A DNA stretch of 64,000 nt from an uncultured Saprospiraceae bacterium (GTDB lineage Bacteria > Bacteroidota > Bacteroidia > Chitinophagales > Saprospiraceae), in assembly GCA_937926205.1 (NCBI GenBank), contig CALEYL010000054.1, positions 123,227 through 187,226 of the forward strand, in the 5' to 3' direction. The notes beneath the pieces are model-generated. The model saw nothing but the letters and a program-made list of their open reading frames with translations. It did not search any database and had not been told where the DNA came from. The position numbers were made by a program, and so were the translations under genes. Each line of letters starts with the position of its first letter. Within the stretch, counting starts at the first letter, position 1. Shown here piece after piece: positions 29,215 through 38,032 of this stretch.

Positions 29215-30074
29215 AAAACTACCTCTCGCTCATCAAATTCAGCCACACGATTTTTGCACTGCCATTCGCGTTGCTGGGCTTTTTTTTGGCGACTTTAGAG
29301 CCCAATATCTACTTTGTGTGGCCCACGCTCCTCCTGGTATTGCTTTGCATGATCTTTGCGCGCAGCGCTGCCATGGCTTTCAACCGCTATTTGGATCGCG
29401 ACATTGACAGCCGCAACCCCCGCACTCAACAACGCGAAATTCCGGCCGGGGTTATCCGCCCGGCAGAAGCCCTGTTTTTTGTAGCAGCCAACAGCCTTTT
29501 GTTCGTTGCAGCCACCTGGTTCATCAACAAAACCTGCTTTTATCTTTCCCCGGTTGCCCTGTTGGTTGTGCTGGGCTACAGCTATACCAAGCGCTTCACC
29601 TGGCTTTGCCATTTTGTGCTCGGTACAGGACTGTCGCTGGCGCCCATCGGCGCTTACCTGGCTGCCGGCGGCGATTTTGACCGGATCCCCCTACTCTACT
29701 CTGGCGCTGTTTTACTTTGGGTTACAGGGTTTGACATCATTTATGCGCTCCAGGACGAAGAATTTGACCGGGAGCAGTCTCTGTATTCTGTGCCGGTACT
29801 ACTCGGCAAACGGGGCGCCCTCCGTCTGTCTTCGCTGCTGCACCTGCTGAGCTTTGGATTCATTCTTGCTGCAGGTTTTGCTGTCGCAGAAACTTATGTA
29901 GAATTTCAGTGGCTGCATTGGGTGGCAGTAGGCGTTTTTGGCGCTTTGTTGCTTTACCAGCACAGTCTTGTAAAACCCAATGACCTCAGCCGGGTAAACC
30001 TTGCCTTTTTTACAACCAATGGCCTGGCAAGCCTGGTTTTTAGTGGCTTAATGATACTGGACGTATATTTATAA
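29211..30074 (+). CDS. UbiA-family polyprenyltransferase (4-hydroxybenzoate/MqnP type)
   Basis: 287 residues with about eight transmembrane helices. The two Asp-rich motifs that bind the prenyl diphosphate through magnesium are NRYLDRDIDSRNPRTQQRE near residue 58 and DIIYALQDEEFDREQ near residue 178. Starting LIKFSHTIFALPFALLGFFL is typical of the branch called UbiA-like in Bacteroidota; since these bacteria make menaquinone, it probably serves the futalosine (MqnP) route, but the other mqn genes are not in view. It is translated together with the methyltransferase. Confidence 0.9.
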   Translation: MKNYLSLIKFSHTIFALPFALLGFFLATLEPNIYFVWPTLLLVLLCMIFARSAAMAFNRYLDRDIDSRNPRTQQREIPAGVIRPAEALFFVAANSLLFVAATWFINKTCFYLSPVALLVVLGYSYTKRFTWLCHFVLGTGLSLAPIGAYLAAGGDFDRIPLLYSGAVLLWVTGFDIIYALQDEEFDREQSLYSVPVLLGKRGALRLSSLLHLLSFGFILAAGFAVAETYVEFQWLHWVAVGVFGALLLYQHSLVKPNDLSRVNLAFFTTNGLASLVFSGLMILDVYL

Positions 30075-30113
30075 TTCCAATAGTAACTTGAATCAATAAG
30101 AAAGAACAGGATC

Positions 30114-30695
30114 ATGAAAAGAATTACGGTCTTTTGCGGGTCTAACTCCGGCACAGACCCCGTATTTACGACGCAGGCATTCGCACTTGGAGAAACGCTG
30201 GCGCAATTGGGCATCGGGCTTGTTTATGGCGGTGCAAAAATCGGGATGATGGGCGCCGTGGCAGATGGCGTACTAAGCGGCGGCGGCAAGGTCATTGGAG
30301 TCATTCCGTGGTTTTTAAGAAAAAAAGAAGTCGCGCACGAAAGTCTGACGGAACTGATCGTCGTGGAAAGTATGCACGAGCGAAAAATGAAAATGCACGA
30401 ATTGTCAGATGGGGTCATTGCCCTTCCCGGCGGCTTCGGCACCCTGGAAGAATTGTTTGAAATGCTGACTTGGGCACAGCTCGGGTTGCACAAAAAGCCA
30501 ATCGGGATTTTAAACATTGCGGGGTACTACGACCCTTTGGTTGGCCAGTTGCAAATGATGGCCGGCCAGGAATTTCTAAAAGAATCCCATCGAAAAATGT
30601 TGCTGGTCAGCAACCAGATTGATGATTTGCTTTCGCAAATGGAAAATTATGTCGCGCCGGAGGTTGGAAAATGGATCGAAAAGGAGGAAGTTTAG
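30114..30695 (+). CDS. LOG-family protein (TIGR00730, nucleoside 5'-monophosphate phosphoribohydrolase-like)
   Basis: 193 residues. Rossmann-like N-terminus ITVFCGSNSGTDPVF, LVYGGAKIGMMGAVADG, and the diagnostic active-site motif PGGFGTLEELFEMLTWAQLG near residue 105. The family hydrolyses cytokinin riboside monophosphates in plants and purine nucleotides in bacteria. It lies 39 bases after the prenyltransferase and may be at the end of that transcript. Confidence 0.92.
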   Translation: MKRITVFCGSNSGTDPVFTTQAFALGETLAQLGIGLVYGGAKIGMMGAVADGVLSGGGKVIGVIPWFLRKKEVAHESLTELIVVESMHERKMKMHELSDGVIALPGGFGTLEELFEMLTWAQLGLHKKPIGILNIAGYYDPLVGQLQMMAGQEFLKESHRKMLLVSNQIDDLLSQMENYVAPEVGKWIEKEEV

Positions 30696-30763
30696 CGCCT
30701 GGCTTACAGCTGAATGCGAAAATGTATTAAACCCAGTCTGTCCATTTAGTCTAGTGTCTGCTT

Positions 30764-31876
30764 ATGGAAAATTTCACCACAATCGCTGAAGTAGACCGCA
30801 TTGCGGCCATGAACAACGCTGCGCTCCGCAACGAACAAATTACCCGGAGCTACTACCAGCTTTCTCTGGCTTTTTCAAAACACACCGGCCCATGGGCCAA
30901 CTGGTGTACGTTTGCGACCTGGGCATCCCGACAGGCCGGCCAAACCATACGGGGTGAAGATTTTGCAGCCGCATTGGAAGCCAGGCTCAGATTAAGCCCT
31001 GCCATCAGCCAGGCCATTTCCCGGATCGCAGAAATTGCTTTGCTAAAAGGTGCCGCTATAGACAAAGAAGGCCTCCTTAAATTGATCTGGGAAACGATAG
31101 ATCCCAAAGGCGCTTTAGACCGTGCAAGCATTGCTGTTGGCCGGGGAAACAGAAAAGTATTTGCTGAAATAGCCCGGGAATTTGCCCGTTTCTTAGCCGC
31201 TTTTGACAATGACACGGCGCATGATGCTGCTAAAATTGCCGGATTCTGCGCTGTGTTAAAGCCTGGCGCTCCACCTGAGGGGCAACAATATCTGGTTCGG
31301 GCCTTTAGCCACTATTATCAGGCTTTTTTTGAAAAAGATGCCAAAAACAAGGCAGAACTCATTCTGCTGGCCAACATCGAAATTGGTTTTCACGAACAGA
31401 CACGCCTGCAGCCGGAAATAGCGGAAGCCCTTGAAGCGGCCGTGGTTGACCCCGTTTTGTTTAAGGCCAACCTGCTCGCGGCCATTTTCCCCAGACAAGG
31501 CTGGATCAGTGCGCTCGGCGACTTATTCCGACGCTTATTTGGCTGGCCAACACCTTTAGATCGGGCTATCGGACACCTGACGACACTGGCCCGCCACCAC
31601 ATTCGCCTGATGCTTACCAAACACCTGATGGAATTGCAGTTCCCTCAAAAACGCCTGAAACTGGGCGATGACCTGGATGTCATCTCTTTCCCGCCCTTGC
31701 TTAAAACCCTGACCCATCCCGAACTGATCACTTTGCTTGCTCAAATTGACCCGACTCCCAACAGTGTGAAAGCTACCGGCGCCATAGACTGGGCTGATCT
31801 CTATGACCGACTCCATTTTATTGCAGACATGTTCCGGTGCTACCAGGAGGATGAGGGGTTGTTTTTGGCGCCGTAA
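30764..31876 (+). CDS. Conserved protein of unknown function, 370 aa
   Basis: A soluble, largely helical protein with no signal peptide. Near the N-terminus is a distinctive block, RNEQITRSYYQLSLAFSKHT followed by ANWCTFATWASRQAGQTIRG, whose Asn-Trp-Cys core looks strongly conserved, and later a His/Leu-rich helix ARHHIRLMLTKHLMELQF that could bind metal or a cofactor. I remember similar blocks in unnamed actinobacterial proteins but cannot give a function. It is preceded by 68 bases of non-coding DNA and is probably transcribed alone. Confidence 0.7.
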   Translation: MENFTTIAEVDRIAAMNNAALRNEQITRSYYQLSLAFSKHTGPWANWCTFATWASRQAGQTIRGEDFAAALEARLRLSPAISQAISRIAEIALLKGAAIDKEGLLKLIWETIDPKGALDRASIAVGRGNRKVFAEIAREFARFLAAFDNDTAHDAAKIAGFCAVLKPGAPPEGQQYLVRAFSHYYQAFFEKDAKNKAELILLANIEIGFHEQTRLQPEIAEALEAAVVDPVLFKANLLAAIFPRQGWISALGDLFRRLFGWPTPLDRAIGHLTTLARHHIRLMLTKHLMELQFPQKRLKLGDDLDVISFPPLLKTLTHPELITLLAQIDPTPNSVKATGAIDWADLYDRLHFIADMFRCYQEDEGLFLAP

Positions 31877-31928
31877 TGATGCCGGGATTGCGATGGCCGG
31901 TTAACTTCTGCCCTCTTCTTTTTGGACA

Positions 31929-32002
31929 GCATGGGTTGTTTTTTTGTGTACTTTTAATCATTAGAAAGAAAATTATGGATGAGTAAAATTTTATCATGGT
32001 AA
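31929..32002 (+). repeat. Imperfect direct repeat, copy 1 (leader of the VOC gene)
   Basis: A 74-base unit starting GCATGGGTTGTTTTTTTGTG and ending GGTAA, 20 bases before the VOC start codon. It matches copy 2 at 32461-32534 at 65 of 74 positions without gaps, and weaker similarity extends outward on both sides. It contains the self-complementary core TAAAATTTTA. Confidence 0.75.
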
Positions 32003-32022
32003 TATAAAAAAACTGTATTTCT

Positions 32023-32406
32023 ATGAATCTAAACCAGATCACCGTTCCTGTCACGAATCTGGAACGATCTATTGCTTTTTACGAAACATTGGGCCTGGTA
32101 CTCATCGTAAATGCGCCGCCACATTACGCGCGCTTTGAATGCCCTGAAGGTGAAACGACCTTTTCCCTGCATTTAGAAGACAAAACGCCCGGAACTCCTG
32201 GCCCCTGGATTTATTTTGAAGTACAAGAACTCGACGCCTGTGTGGCTGCGCTCATCCAAAAAGGGCTTGTTTTTGAAGAACTTCCCAACGACAAGCCTTG
32301 GCTCTGGCGGGAAGCCCGGCTCAAAGATCCGGATCAAAACCAGCTTATCCTGTTTTGGGGTGGCGAAAACCGGAAAAATCCGCCATGGCGTCTGACGACA
32401 CCCTGA
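32023..32406 (+). CDS. VOC-superfamily (glyoxalase/dioxygenase-like) protein
   Basis: 127 residues, one glyoxalase-type domain: NQITVPVTNLERSIAFYETL, ARFECPEGETTFSLHLEDK, GPWIYFEVQELDACVAALIQ and a terminal LKDPDQNQLILFWG. Members bind a divalent metal and act as lyases, dioxygenases or antibiotic-binding proteins; this short single-domain form cannot be assigned. It is a lone gene lying between two copies of a 74-base repeat, the first of which is its own leader. Confidence 0.85.
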   Translation: MNLNQITVPVTNLERSIAFYETLGLVLIVNAPPHYARFECPEGETTFSLHLEDKTPGTPGPWIYFEVQELDACVAALIQKGLVFEELPNDKPWLWREARLKDPDQNQLILFWGGENRKNPPWRLTTP

Positions 32407-32460
32407 TGAATACGGTAAGGTAATTGCAAAGCGGGTTCCCCTACCCTCTTTCTCCTTGCC

Positions 32461-32534
32461 GCATGGGTTGTTTTTTTGTGTTTTTTTATTTATTAGTGAG
32501 AAAATTTTGGATGAGTAAAATTTTACAATGGTAA
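32461..32534 (+). repeat. Imperfect direct repeat, copy 2 (no gene follows)
   Basis: Matches copy 1 at 31929-32002 with nine substitutions and no gaps. Similarity fades into the following bases (CCCTATTTGCT against CTGTATTTCT). Unlike copy 1 it is not followed by an ORF, which suggests a leftover from a lost paralogue or a regulatory repeat. Confidence 0.75.
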
Positions 32535-32940
32535 AACATAACAAAAGCCCTATTTGCTCACGCCGAGGCGGCAACTGAGCGAAGCCGAAGTTCCGGCCCA
32601 CAGCTGTCTGGCTTAAGTAAGCTAGAACTTTCTCGATTTTAGAATTTCCGGAATCTCGCTATCCTAAAAATCCTCAAATTCTGTGAATTCTACCCATGAC
32701 AGATTTTCTGTCAGTCTATCTTTTTATACCCAACAGGGTAGCTCTCACCTGATTCAGACATCAAACAGCTGGTATGGAGGTTCCAACCACAATTGTACGG
32801 TGCTGCCCGCTGGGATATATGACCTAATGTCGTCAACTTAGCGAAACTAGGTATAATAATAAGCCGTTGACATTGAGGGTATGAAGCAGATGCGCTCTGA
32901 GTAGATTGGGGCAGTCTATTCCAAAACATCTAAAAACAAG
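32535..32940 (+). other. 406-base non-coding stretch with small hairpins and an 8-9-base periodic motif
   Basis: No ORF with family signals. Bases 32641-32691 contain six degenerate ATTCT/ATCCT-like motifs at 8-9-base spacing. TGACAGA-TTT-TCTGTCA at 32697-32713 is a perfect small hairpin. The rest (32714-32930) shows nothing I recognise; no transposase remnant could be read in any frame. Confidence 0.4.
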
Positions 32941-32973
32941 AAGTAGGCACCCGGATATTTCGGGTGCCTACTT
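32941..32973 (-). terminator. Terminator after the lysyl-oxidase-like gene
   Basis: Perfect 13-bp stem AAGTAGGCACCCG / CGGGTGCCTACTT (32941-32953 with 32961-32973), 7-base loop, 56 bases after the stop of the minus-strand gene. On the minus strand it is followed by CTTGTTTTT, so it should terminate that gene. Confidence 0.8.
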
Positions 32974-33028
32974 TTGAAAACTCTTCTCAGCAAGAGACCA
33001 ATCTGTCCCTTACCCTTTATCCCCACTC

Positions 33029-35380
33029 CTACCGCTGAATCACAAAGCGCTCTGTTTTCACGAAACGTTCGTTTTCAATCGAAAGAAAATAGATGCCGCT
33101 GGTCTGGCCGGATAGATCGAGGCTGAACTCAGGGCGATTGGCCTGCCGTGCGCCGGAAGCAATCACTTTGCCCGTCAGGTCGGTCACATAATAGCGGGCA
33201 TCGCCGAGCAGGCCGCCTTCGATGGTCACATTGATCTGGCCGGTTGTCGGATTCGGCGCGATGCCAAAAGAAACCGGAACTTCCAGTTCGGGAGCATCTG
33301 TCACAAAGAGGCAATCGCCAATTTCAGTGCTGAGGCGTTCGGCATCGGCATTCACGGCATCGTAGATTGCAGAGATGCAGATGGTATTGCTAAGGCGTTC
33401 GGAGAAATAAACCCGAAGCACCTGGCCATCAAAATATTTGTTCAGTGGAAATTCGTCTAAGGCCAGGGCCAGAATATGGCCGCTAGGGCTGAAGGAAATG
33501 GTTGGGTTAAAATTACCCGCCACATTTACGACAGAGTCAATTATCACACCTTCAATTTGCAGATCGAATCCGAGGAGGTAAGTCAGGTTATTGGCTGCAT
33601 GGATGTCAAAATAATTGGCATTCATATTGCTCAGACCAATCTCCACCGATTCCTGCTGGTTGATCACATGGAAAGGAAAATTGCAATGGCCGTGACTGCC
33701 AGCACTACCGCCGATGTGGCCGTGTTCGCCTTCCTGAAAACGGGTACAGGCGTTGAGACGAGCCACGTCGAGCACGGTAAAAGTCGTGTCGTTGGTCAGT
33801 TGGTTGCAAACCACCGGATCCATTTCCTCCGAAGTAACCTGTGCCATATAAGCGGCAACATCTGCATCCGTTCTTTGCTCATCCAGGTCAAGGTCGCCAC
33901 GGATGCGGCTGCCGTTGCAAACACCGGAACAGTCGGCCACGCTGTTGCCCAGTGGGACGCCTTCGCAGTCAACAAAAGGCTCGCAGGCGCTTTGGACCTG
34001 AAAATATTTGTCGCCATTCGCCAACTCACCGATATAAAGGCAAACCTGAACTGCATTGTTGTCGAAATTGGTCTCAATACGGCCGAGGTAATCGGGGATT
34101 TCCGGGCCATTCACCCGCAATACAAGAAAATAATTACCGGGTTGGATGTCGGTAATGTCCACCCACTGGCAGGCATATCCCGCCGGATAGGTGTCGCCGC
34201 AACCAGGCGCAAGTGCCGGTCCGTTGGGCGTTACGCCGGGCAGGCAGTTTGTATTGACGATGGCATAGCTGGTTTTACGGGCAAAATCGATCTGCTCGTG
34301 GTTTTCATCGTAGAGGTACGATTCTGCAAAACCGATATAGTGGTAGTGGCCATGGCACTCTGCCCATTCGTAAGCATTCGGGTTATTGGTTGGCGTACCC
34401 GGGTAATAAGGCTGGTTGCCCAGATTCCAGATCGTTACCCCATAATACAGCAGCTGTCGCTCGCCTGTGCCGAGGATGCAACCTTCAGCAACCTCGCAGG
34501 ACAATGCCATGTGATGGTTGTTGATCTGCAAGCTGTTCAGGAGGGTTTCGTAGCCTGGCGCCAGATCCGGTCCGTCGCAAAGCTGCCCCGGAGGAGGATA
34601 CACGCATTCTGTCAGATCGGGAACTTCTGCCAGCGGGTTAAAATTACACGCCAAAGTATCGGTGCAACCCGAAATCGGGCCGGTGTAGGCAACGCTCCAC
34701 GTGATGCTTTGCCCGATGCAACTTCCCTGATCATTGTCGCCAACGCGAATGTAAACCGGGTGAAAAGCCACCAAAGGCAACGTAAACTGTGAAGAGGTGC
34801 CACAATAGTCGTCGTTGTAAGCAATGACGCCCAGCGCACCTTCGGTTTGGGAAGGCGGGCAGTGGTCGTAGGCGTATAGCTTGGTGTCGCAGGTATTGCC
34901 AAGATCACAGGTACTGATGGTGTAATTGCCATTAACCTCTGGCGTAAAAACGTACCAGAAATCCGGATTGGGCGCCACGTGTACCCCCTCCGTAATGGTT
35001 TCGGGTGAAGTGCAAATCGTTCCCGGAGGGCAGTTCATGACAACAGACTGCTGGAAATAAGCCTGACCGTGCGTGTCGAAAATTTCCACGCCATCCAGCA
35101 ATACACGGCAAAAACCCGGTGAAAAAATACCGTCTCCAAAGCTGTCGAAAACGGTGAATTTAACGCAATGCTCTGAAGGCACGCAAACAACCTGCCCGGC
35201 CGGTCCACCGGAAGCCAAAATCACCTGGCTCGCATTGTCTACCAGGTTCCAGGAAATTTCGTTGGGGAAAGCGTCGGGTGTGATGAGAATGGTGACTTCA
35301 GACTGGCCGTCGGGGCATTGTGCCCTGGCTAAAAACGCGAAAGCCAGTAGCAAACAGGAGGTAGTTAGTTTTTTTGTCAT
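33029..35380 (-). CDS. T9SS-exported protein with a lysyl oxidase domain
   Basis: 783 residues. Signal peptide 1-20; a beta-sandwich module (21-115); a second module with WYVFTPEVNGNYTISTCDLG (120-235); a Cys-rich link; then a lysyl oxidase domain at about 268-455. The copper site is CHGHYHY (H343, H345, H347); K369 in ARKTSY and Y398 in CGDTYPAGYACQWVDITD align with the Lys and Tyr that form the lysine tyrosylquinone cofactor of animal LOX. Next comes a dockerin-like stretch with RGDLDLDEQRTDAD (494-507), a His/Gly-rich loop, a cohesin-like beta domain, and a C-terminal T9SS sorting domain (FGIAPNPTTGQINVTIEGG ... RFVIQR). Probably an extracellular or surface amine oxidase acting on protein lysines or other amines. 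All cofactor residues are present. Confidence 0.88.
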   Translation of the reverse strand: MTKKLTTSCLLLAFAFLARAQCPDGQSEVTILITPDAFPNEISWNLVDNASQVILASGGPAGQVVCVPSEHCVKFTVFDSFGDGIFSPGFCRVLLDGVEIFDTHGQAYFQQSVVMNCPPGTICTSPETITEGVHVAPNPDFWYVFTPEVNGNYTISTCDLGNTCDTKLYAYDHCPPSQTEGALGVIAYNDDYCGTSSQFTLPLVAFHPVYIRVGDNDQGSCIGQSITWSVAYTGPISGCTDTLACNFNPLAEVPDLTECVYPPPGQLCDGPDLAPGYETLLNSLQINNHHMALSCEVAEGCILGTGERQLLYYGVTIWNLGNQPYYPGTPTNNPNAYEWAECHGHYHYIGFAESYLYDENHEQIDFARKTSYAIVNTNCLPGVTPNGPALAPGCGDTYPAGYACQWVDITDIQPGNYFLVLRVNGPEIPDYLGRIETNFDNNAVQVCLYIGELANGDKYFQVQSACEPFVDCEGVPLGNSVADCSGVCNGSRIRGDLDLDEQRTDADVAAYMAQVTSEEMDPVVCNQLTNDTTFTVLDVARLNACTRFQEGEHGHIGGSAGSHGHCNFPFHVINQQESVEIGLSNMNANYFDIHAANNLTYLLGFDLQIEGVIIDSVVNVAGNFNPTISFSPSGHILALALDEFPLNKYFDGQVLRVYFSERLSNTICISAIYDAVNADAERLSTEIGDCLFVTDAPELEVPVSFGIAPNPTTGQINVTIEGGLLGDARYYVTDLTGKVIASGARQANRPEFSLDLSGQTSGIYFLSIENERFVKTERFVIQR

Positions 35381-35515
35381 GTTTATTTGTTTGTTTTGGT
35401 ATGAAAGATGGCTGCAAAAAAAGCAAATTAGGCGTGATCTTTTAGTCTTTTGACGTTTATCTGATCAGGATGCAGATTCCCCACTGCCTGAGAATGCTGC
35501 CTGCCCTTCTTGTTC

Positions 35516-36778
35516 TCAAACCACTAAAATCTCTCCCCATCGTGTGGTATACCCGGGAGAGCGCTGAGCTGCTTTCAATTTCCATTCCTGTTTGATCCCG
35601 CAGGCTGCAAATGTCACTGTATTCCGCCCCATTTTTTTGTTGATGACGTCTATGGTTTGCATGAGCGCTGCAGATTGAAGTGAAGGGGCTTCGGGCAGGA
35701 ATAAATTGGTTTGCAATTGCGTCGCCGGTGTCAGGGCGCTGGCTAAAATGCCGGCTTTTTTATAAGGAATGCCTTGCTGGTACAACATTTTGGCAGCAGT
35801 CAAAGCCCAGGTAATAAGCTCATTGGTATTAGCGGTCGCAAGGGGTAATTCCACCGTTTTAGAGGAGCAGTATCCGCCTGCAGGCGCCTGGTTGCGAAAG
35901 CGATTGGCCAGCAGAAAGACTGTAATTACACTGGTTTGCTGCTGATACTGGCGCAATTTTTCACCCAATCTGGTTGCGTAAGTAGCCAGGGCTTCATTCA
36001 GCGCAGAAAGCTCGAAGACGTCTTTTGCAAAAGAACGGGAAACCATGGTGTTTTTCCGGCGTTCCACCGGCGGCTCGAGGCCATAGCAGGGAAAACCCCG
36101 AATTTCTTTGAGCAACCGCAGGCCCACTACGCCAAATTCCTGCTGCATCCAGCCTTCAGAAAGGGCAGCGAGTTCTGAAACCGTGCGGATTCCGATAGCG
36201 CCAAGTCTGGTTTTATAAGCGCCTCCTACTCCCCAGAGTTCTTCGATGCCGGTTTGCTGAAGTTTGGGATCATCGGGATGCAGGGTGTAAACGCCTTCCG
36301 GACTTTTCTTTGCGAGGTGGTTGGCGAGTTTAGCCAGGGTTTTGGTTGGTGCGATGCCAACGGAGATGGGAATGCCGGTATCTTTTCCGACTTTAGCCCG
36401 AAGTTTAGCAGCAAATTCGAGGTATTCCTGTTGCCCGTATCCGTAAAAATCCAGTTGAAGAAAAGCTTCGTCAATCGAGTAAATTTCCAGATCAGCACAA
36501 TGTTCCCCAAGGATACTCATAACCCGCTCCGACATATCTCCGTAAAGGGCATAATTGCTGGAAAGGACAGCTACTTTGTTTTTGCGGATGAGGTCTTTCA
36601 GCTTAAAATACGGTTCGCCCATGCCAATGCCCAAAGCTTTTGCTTCGTTGCTCCGGGCGACGACACAACCGTCGTTGTTGGACAGCACAACAACCGGACG
36701 GCTATGAAGCCCGGGGTTAAAAACCCGTTCGCAGCTTGCATAAAAGTTGTTGCAATCGGCCAGCGCATAGCACCTCAC
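35516..36778 (-). CDS. umuC: Y-family DNA polymerase V catalytic subunit UmuC
   Basis: 420 residues from a GTG that overlaps the umuD stop (GTGA). Palm motifs [18 protein letters not shown] and [15 protein letters not shown] carry the catalytic acidic residues (the latter as EIYSIDEAF), [20 protein letters not shown] is the fingers region, and [18 protein letters not shown] plus [20 protein letters not shown] the thumb/HhH region; the little-finger domain and UmuC-type C-terminal tail follow. It performs error-prone translesion synthesis after DNA damage. Co-translated with umuD. Confidence 0.95.
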   Translation of the reverse strand: MRCYALADCNNFYASCERVFNPGLHSRPVVVLSNNDGCVVARSNEAKALGIGMGEPYFKLKDLIRKNKVAVLSSNYALYGDMSERVMSILGEHCADLEIYSIDEAFLQLDFYGYGQQEYLEFAAKLRAKVGKDTGIPISVGIAPTKTLAKLANHLAKKSPEGVYTLHPDDPKLQQTGIEELWGVGGAYKTRLGAIGIRTVSELAALSEGWMQQEFGVVGLRLLKEIRGFPCYGLEPPVERRKNTMVSRSFAKDVFELSALNEALATYATRLGEKLRQYQQQTSVITVFLLANRFRNQAPAGGYCSSKTVELPLATANTNELITWALTAAKMLYQQGIPYKKAGILASALTPATQLQTNLFLPEAPSLQSAALMQTIDVINKKMGRNTVTFAACGIKQEWKLKAAQRSPGYTTRWGEILVV

Positions 36779-37227
36779 AGCTCATAGGGTTTGTGGATGA
36801 CGTTCGTGACCACGCCCCAGATCATAAACGTCCGATCCTGTGGAATTTCCACCGCTTTGTATGCCGCATTTTCAGGTTTAAGATAGCATTTTCCGTTGTG
36901 CTTCACGAAGCGTTTAACCGTGAATTCTCCTTCCAGCAGGGCGATGATCACGTCTTTATTTTTGGGTTCCAGCGAGCGGTCTACAATCAGAATGTCGTCG
37001 GGATAAATACCCGCACCTGTCATGGAATCGCCGGCAACTCGGACAAAAAACGTAGAAGGCGGGTTTTTAATCAGGTACTTGTCCAGATTCAGTTTTTCCT
37101 CTACAAAATCCTCTGCCGGTGAGGGGAACCCGGCAGGTACGGATTCGAAAAAAGAAAGGCTGATCCGAATGCGTTCAATAGGAATGACAGGCACCCTCAG
37201 GGCGCCCTCCCCTTTTGTGTTCATCAT
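36775..37227 (-). CDS. umuD: UmuD-like autoproteolytic subunit (S24 family)
   Basis: 150 residues. The cleavage site Ala-Gly is in [13 protein letters not shown] (about residue 32), the nucleophile Ser in [20 protein letters not shown], and the general base Lys in [18 protein letters not shown]. RecA-stimulated self-cleavage yields UmuD', which activates UmuC. First gene of the operon; a promoter with an overlapping inverted repeat lies about 45 bases upstream. The short N-terminal arm fits UmuD, not LexA, because no helix-turn-helix domain is present. Confidence 0.95.
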   Translation of the reverse strand: MMNTKGEGALRVPVIPIERIRISLSFFESVPAGFPSPAEDFVEEKLNLDKYLIKNPPSTFFVRVAGDSMTGAGIYPDDILIVDRSLEPKNKDVIIALLEGEFTVKRFVKHNGKCYLKPENAAYKAVEIPQDRTFMIWGVVTNVIHKPYEL

Positions 37228-37267
37228 AGTGTTTCACATAGTATGTTAAATAACCATAGAGCCGGGA

Positions 37268-37299
37268 CAAATTAAAACATTTTGTTTTTAAAAAACAAA
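37268..37299 (-). promoter_or_regulatory. umuDC promoter with palindrome over the -33 box
   Basis: On the minus strand TTTG (37299-37296) is followed after 20 bases by TTAATTTG (37275-37268), seven of eight matches to TAnnTTTG. The inverted repeat TTTGTTTT-TAA-AAAACAAA (37281-37299) covers the -33 element. That is where an SOS repressor would act, but I know of no agreed LexA box for this group, so its identity as an SOS operator is inferred from the gene it controls. Confidence 0.5.
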
Positions 37300-37352
37300 G
37301 AAGCGGTTAGATATAAATATATTGAATAGAAGTACGGGGACATGCGGCATAT

Positions 37353-37982
37353 TTATATGGCGGAGAGGTTTTCCCATATCACTTTGCATCCCAGGCCAAT
37401 ACACAACAAAGAAGACACGAGTGTGAACGCGCCCCGGACGTATCTGGCGTTGTTGAATTTTTTGGAAAAGGGCAAACTAAAAACACCTGAAGCCAGCAAC
37501 ATGCCTGCGATGGATCCCATTCCGAAGATCAGCAAATAAGCGACGCTCTCCATACTGCTCCTCAGTTCGGTCATTACCAGCACGACCAACGTACCGCTTC
37601 CGGCCAATCCGTGCACCAGTCCCACGCCGTAAGCCAGGTGGTGGTCGTGCGGTTTTTCATGCTCATGAACCTGGTGGTGTTGTTCGTGCTTCCAGGTTTT
37701 CCAGATGCGGTGCGCGCCCAATAAGATTAACATCAACCCCACGGCTGCTTCAAAATAGCTAAAAGTTGATTGCGCAACAGCCACCTTAGCGACAATCACC
37801 AGCAGGCCTATGGCTAAAATGGTAGAGGTATGGCCCAGCCCCCAGTAAATACCATCCTTCAGCGATTCCCAAATGGTATGGCGGCGGGTGGCAATGTTGC
37901 TCACAGCAAGCAGATGATCTGCTTCAAAAGCATGAGAAAATCCGACCACGGCGGCAAAAAGTAAAGGGACTGTTGTTTCCAT
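37353..37982 (-). CDS. Nickel permease-like membrane protein (NiCoT/UreH/HupE-type)
   Basis: 209 residues, about six transmembrane helices. The first helix carries SHAFEADHLLAVSN, matching the H-x4-D-H nickel-binding signature of NiCoT/UreH permeases, and a cytoplasmic loop is rich in His (HEQHHQVHEHEKPHDHH, about residues 100-116), a likely nickel store or sensor. Lying 50 bases downstream of hypE on the same strand, it probably supplies nickel for hydrogenase maturation. HupE-like and TauE-like families are alternatives; the His-rich loop favours nickel. Confidence 0.8.
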   Translation of the reverse strand: METTVPLLFAAVVGFSHAFEADHLLAVSNIATRRHTIWESLKDGIYWGLGHTSTILAIGLLVIVAKVAVAQSTFSYFEAAVGLMLILLGAHRIWKTWKHEQHHQVHEHEKPHDHHLAYGVGLVHGLAGSGTLVVLVMTELRSSMESVAYLLIFGMGSIAGMLLASGVFSLPFSKKFNNARYVRGAFTLVSSLLCIGLGCKVIWENLSAI

Positions 37983-38032
37983 AATTACAGCATATAAAAG
38001 ACATCTCAGGGCTTATTCTCACGACTTTTACC

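Noticed and set aside
32535..32940. Insertion-sequence remnant
   Set aside because: No transposase motif in any frame and no paired terminal inverted repeats or target-site duplication could be seen.
33476..34792. A 438-codon plus-strand ORF
   Set aside because: It is antisense to the lysyl-oxidase-like gene, shows no signal peptide or family motif, and the minus strand has clear domains.
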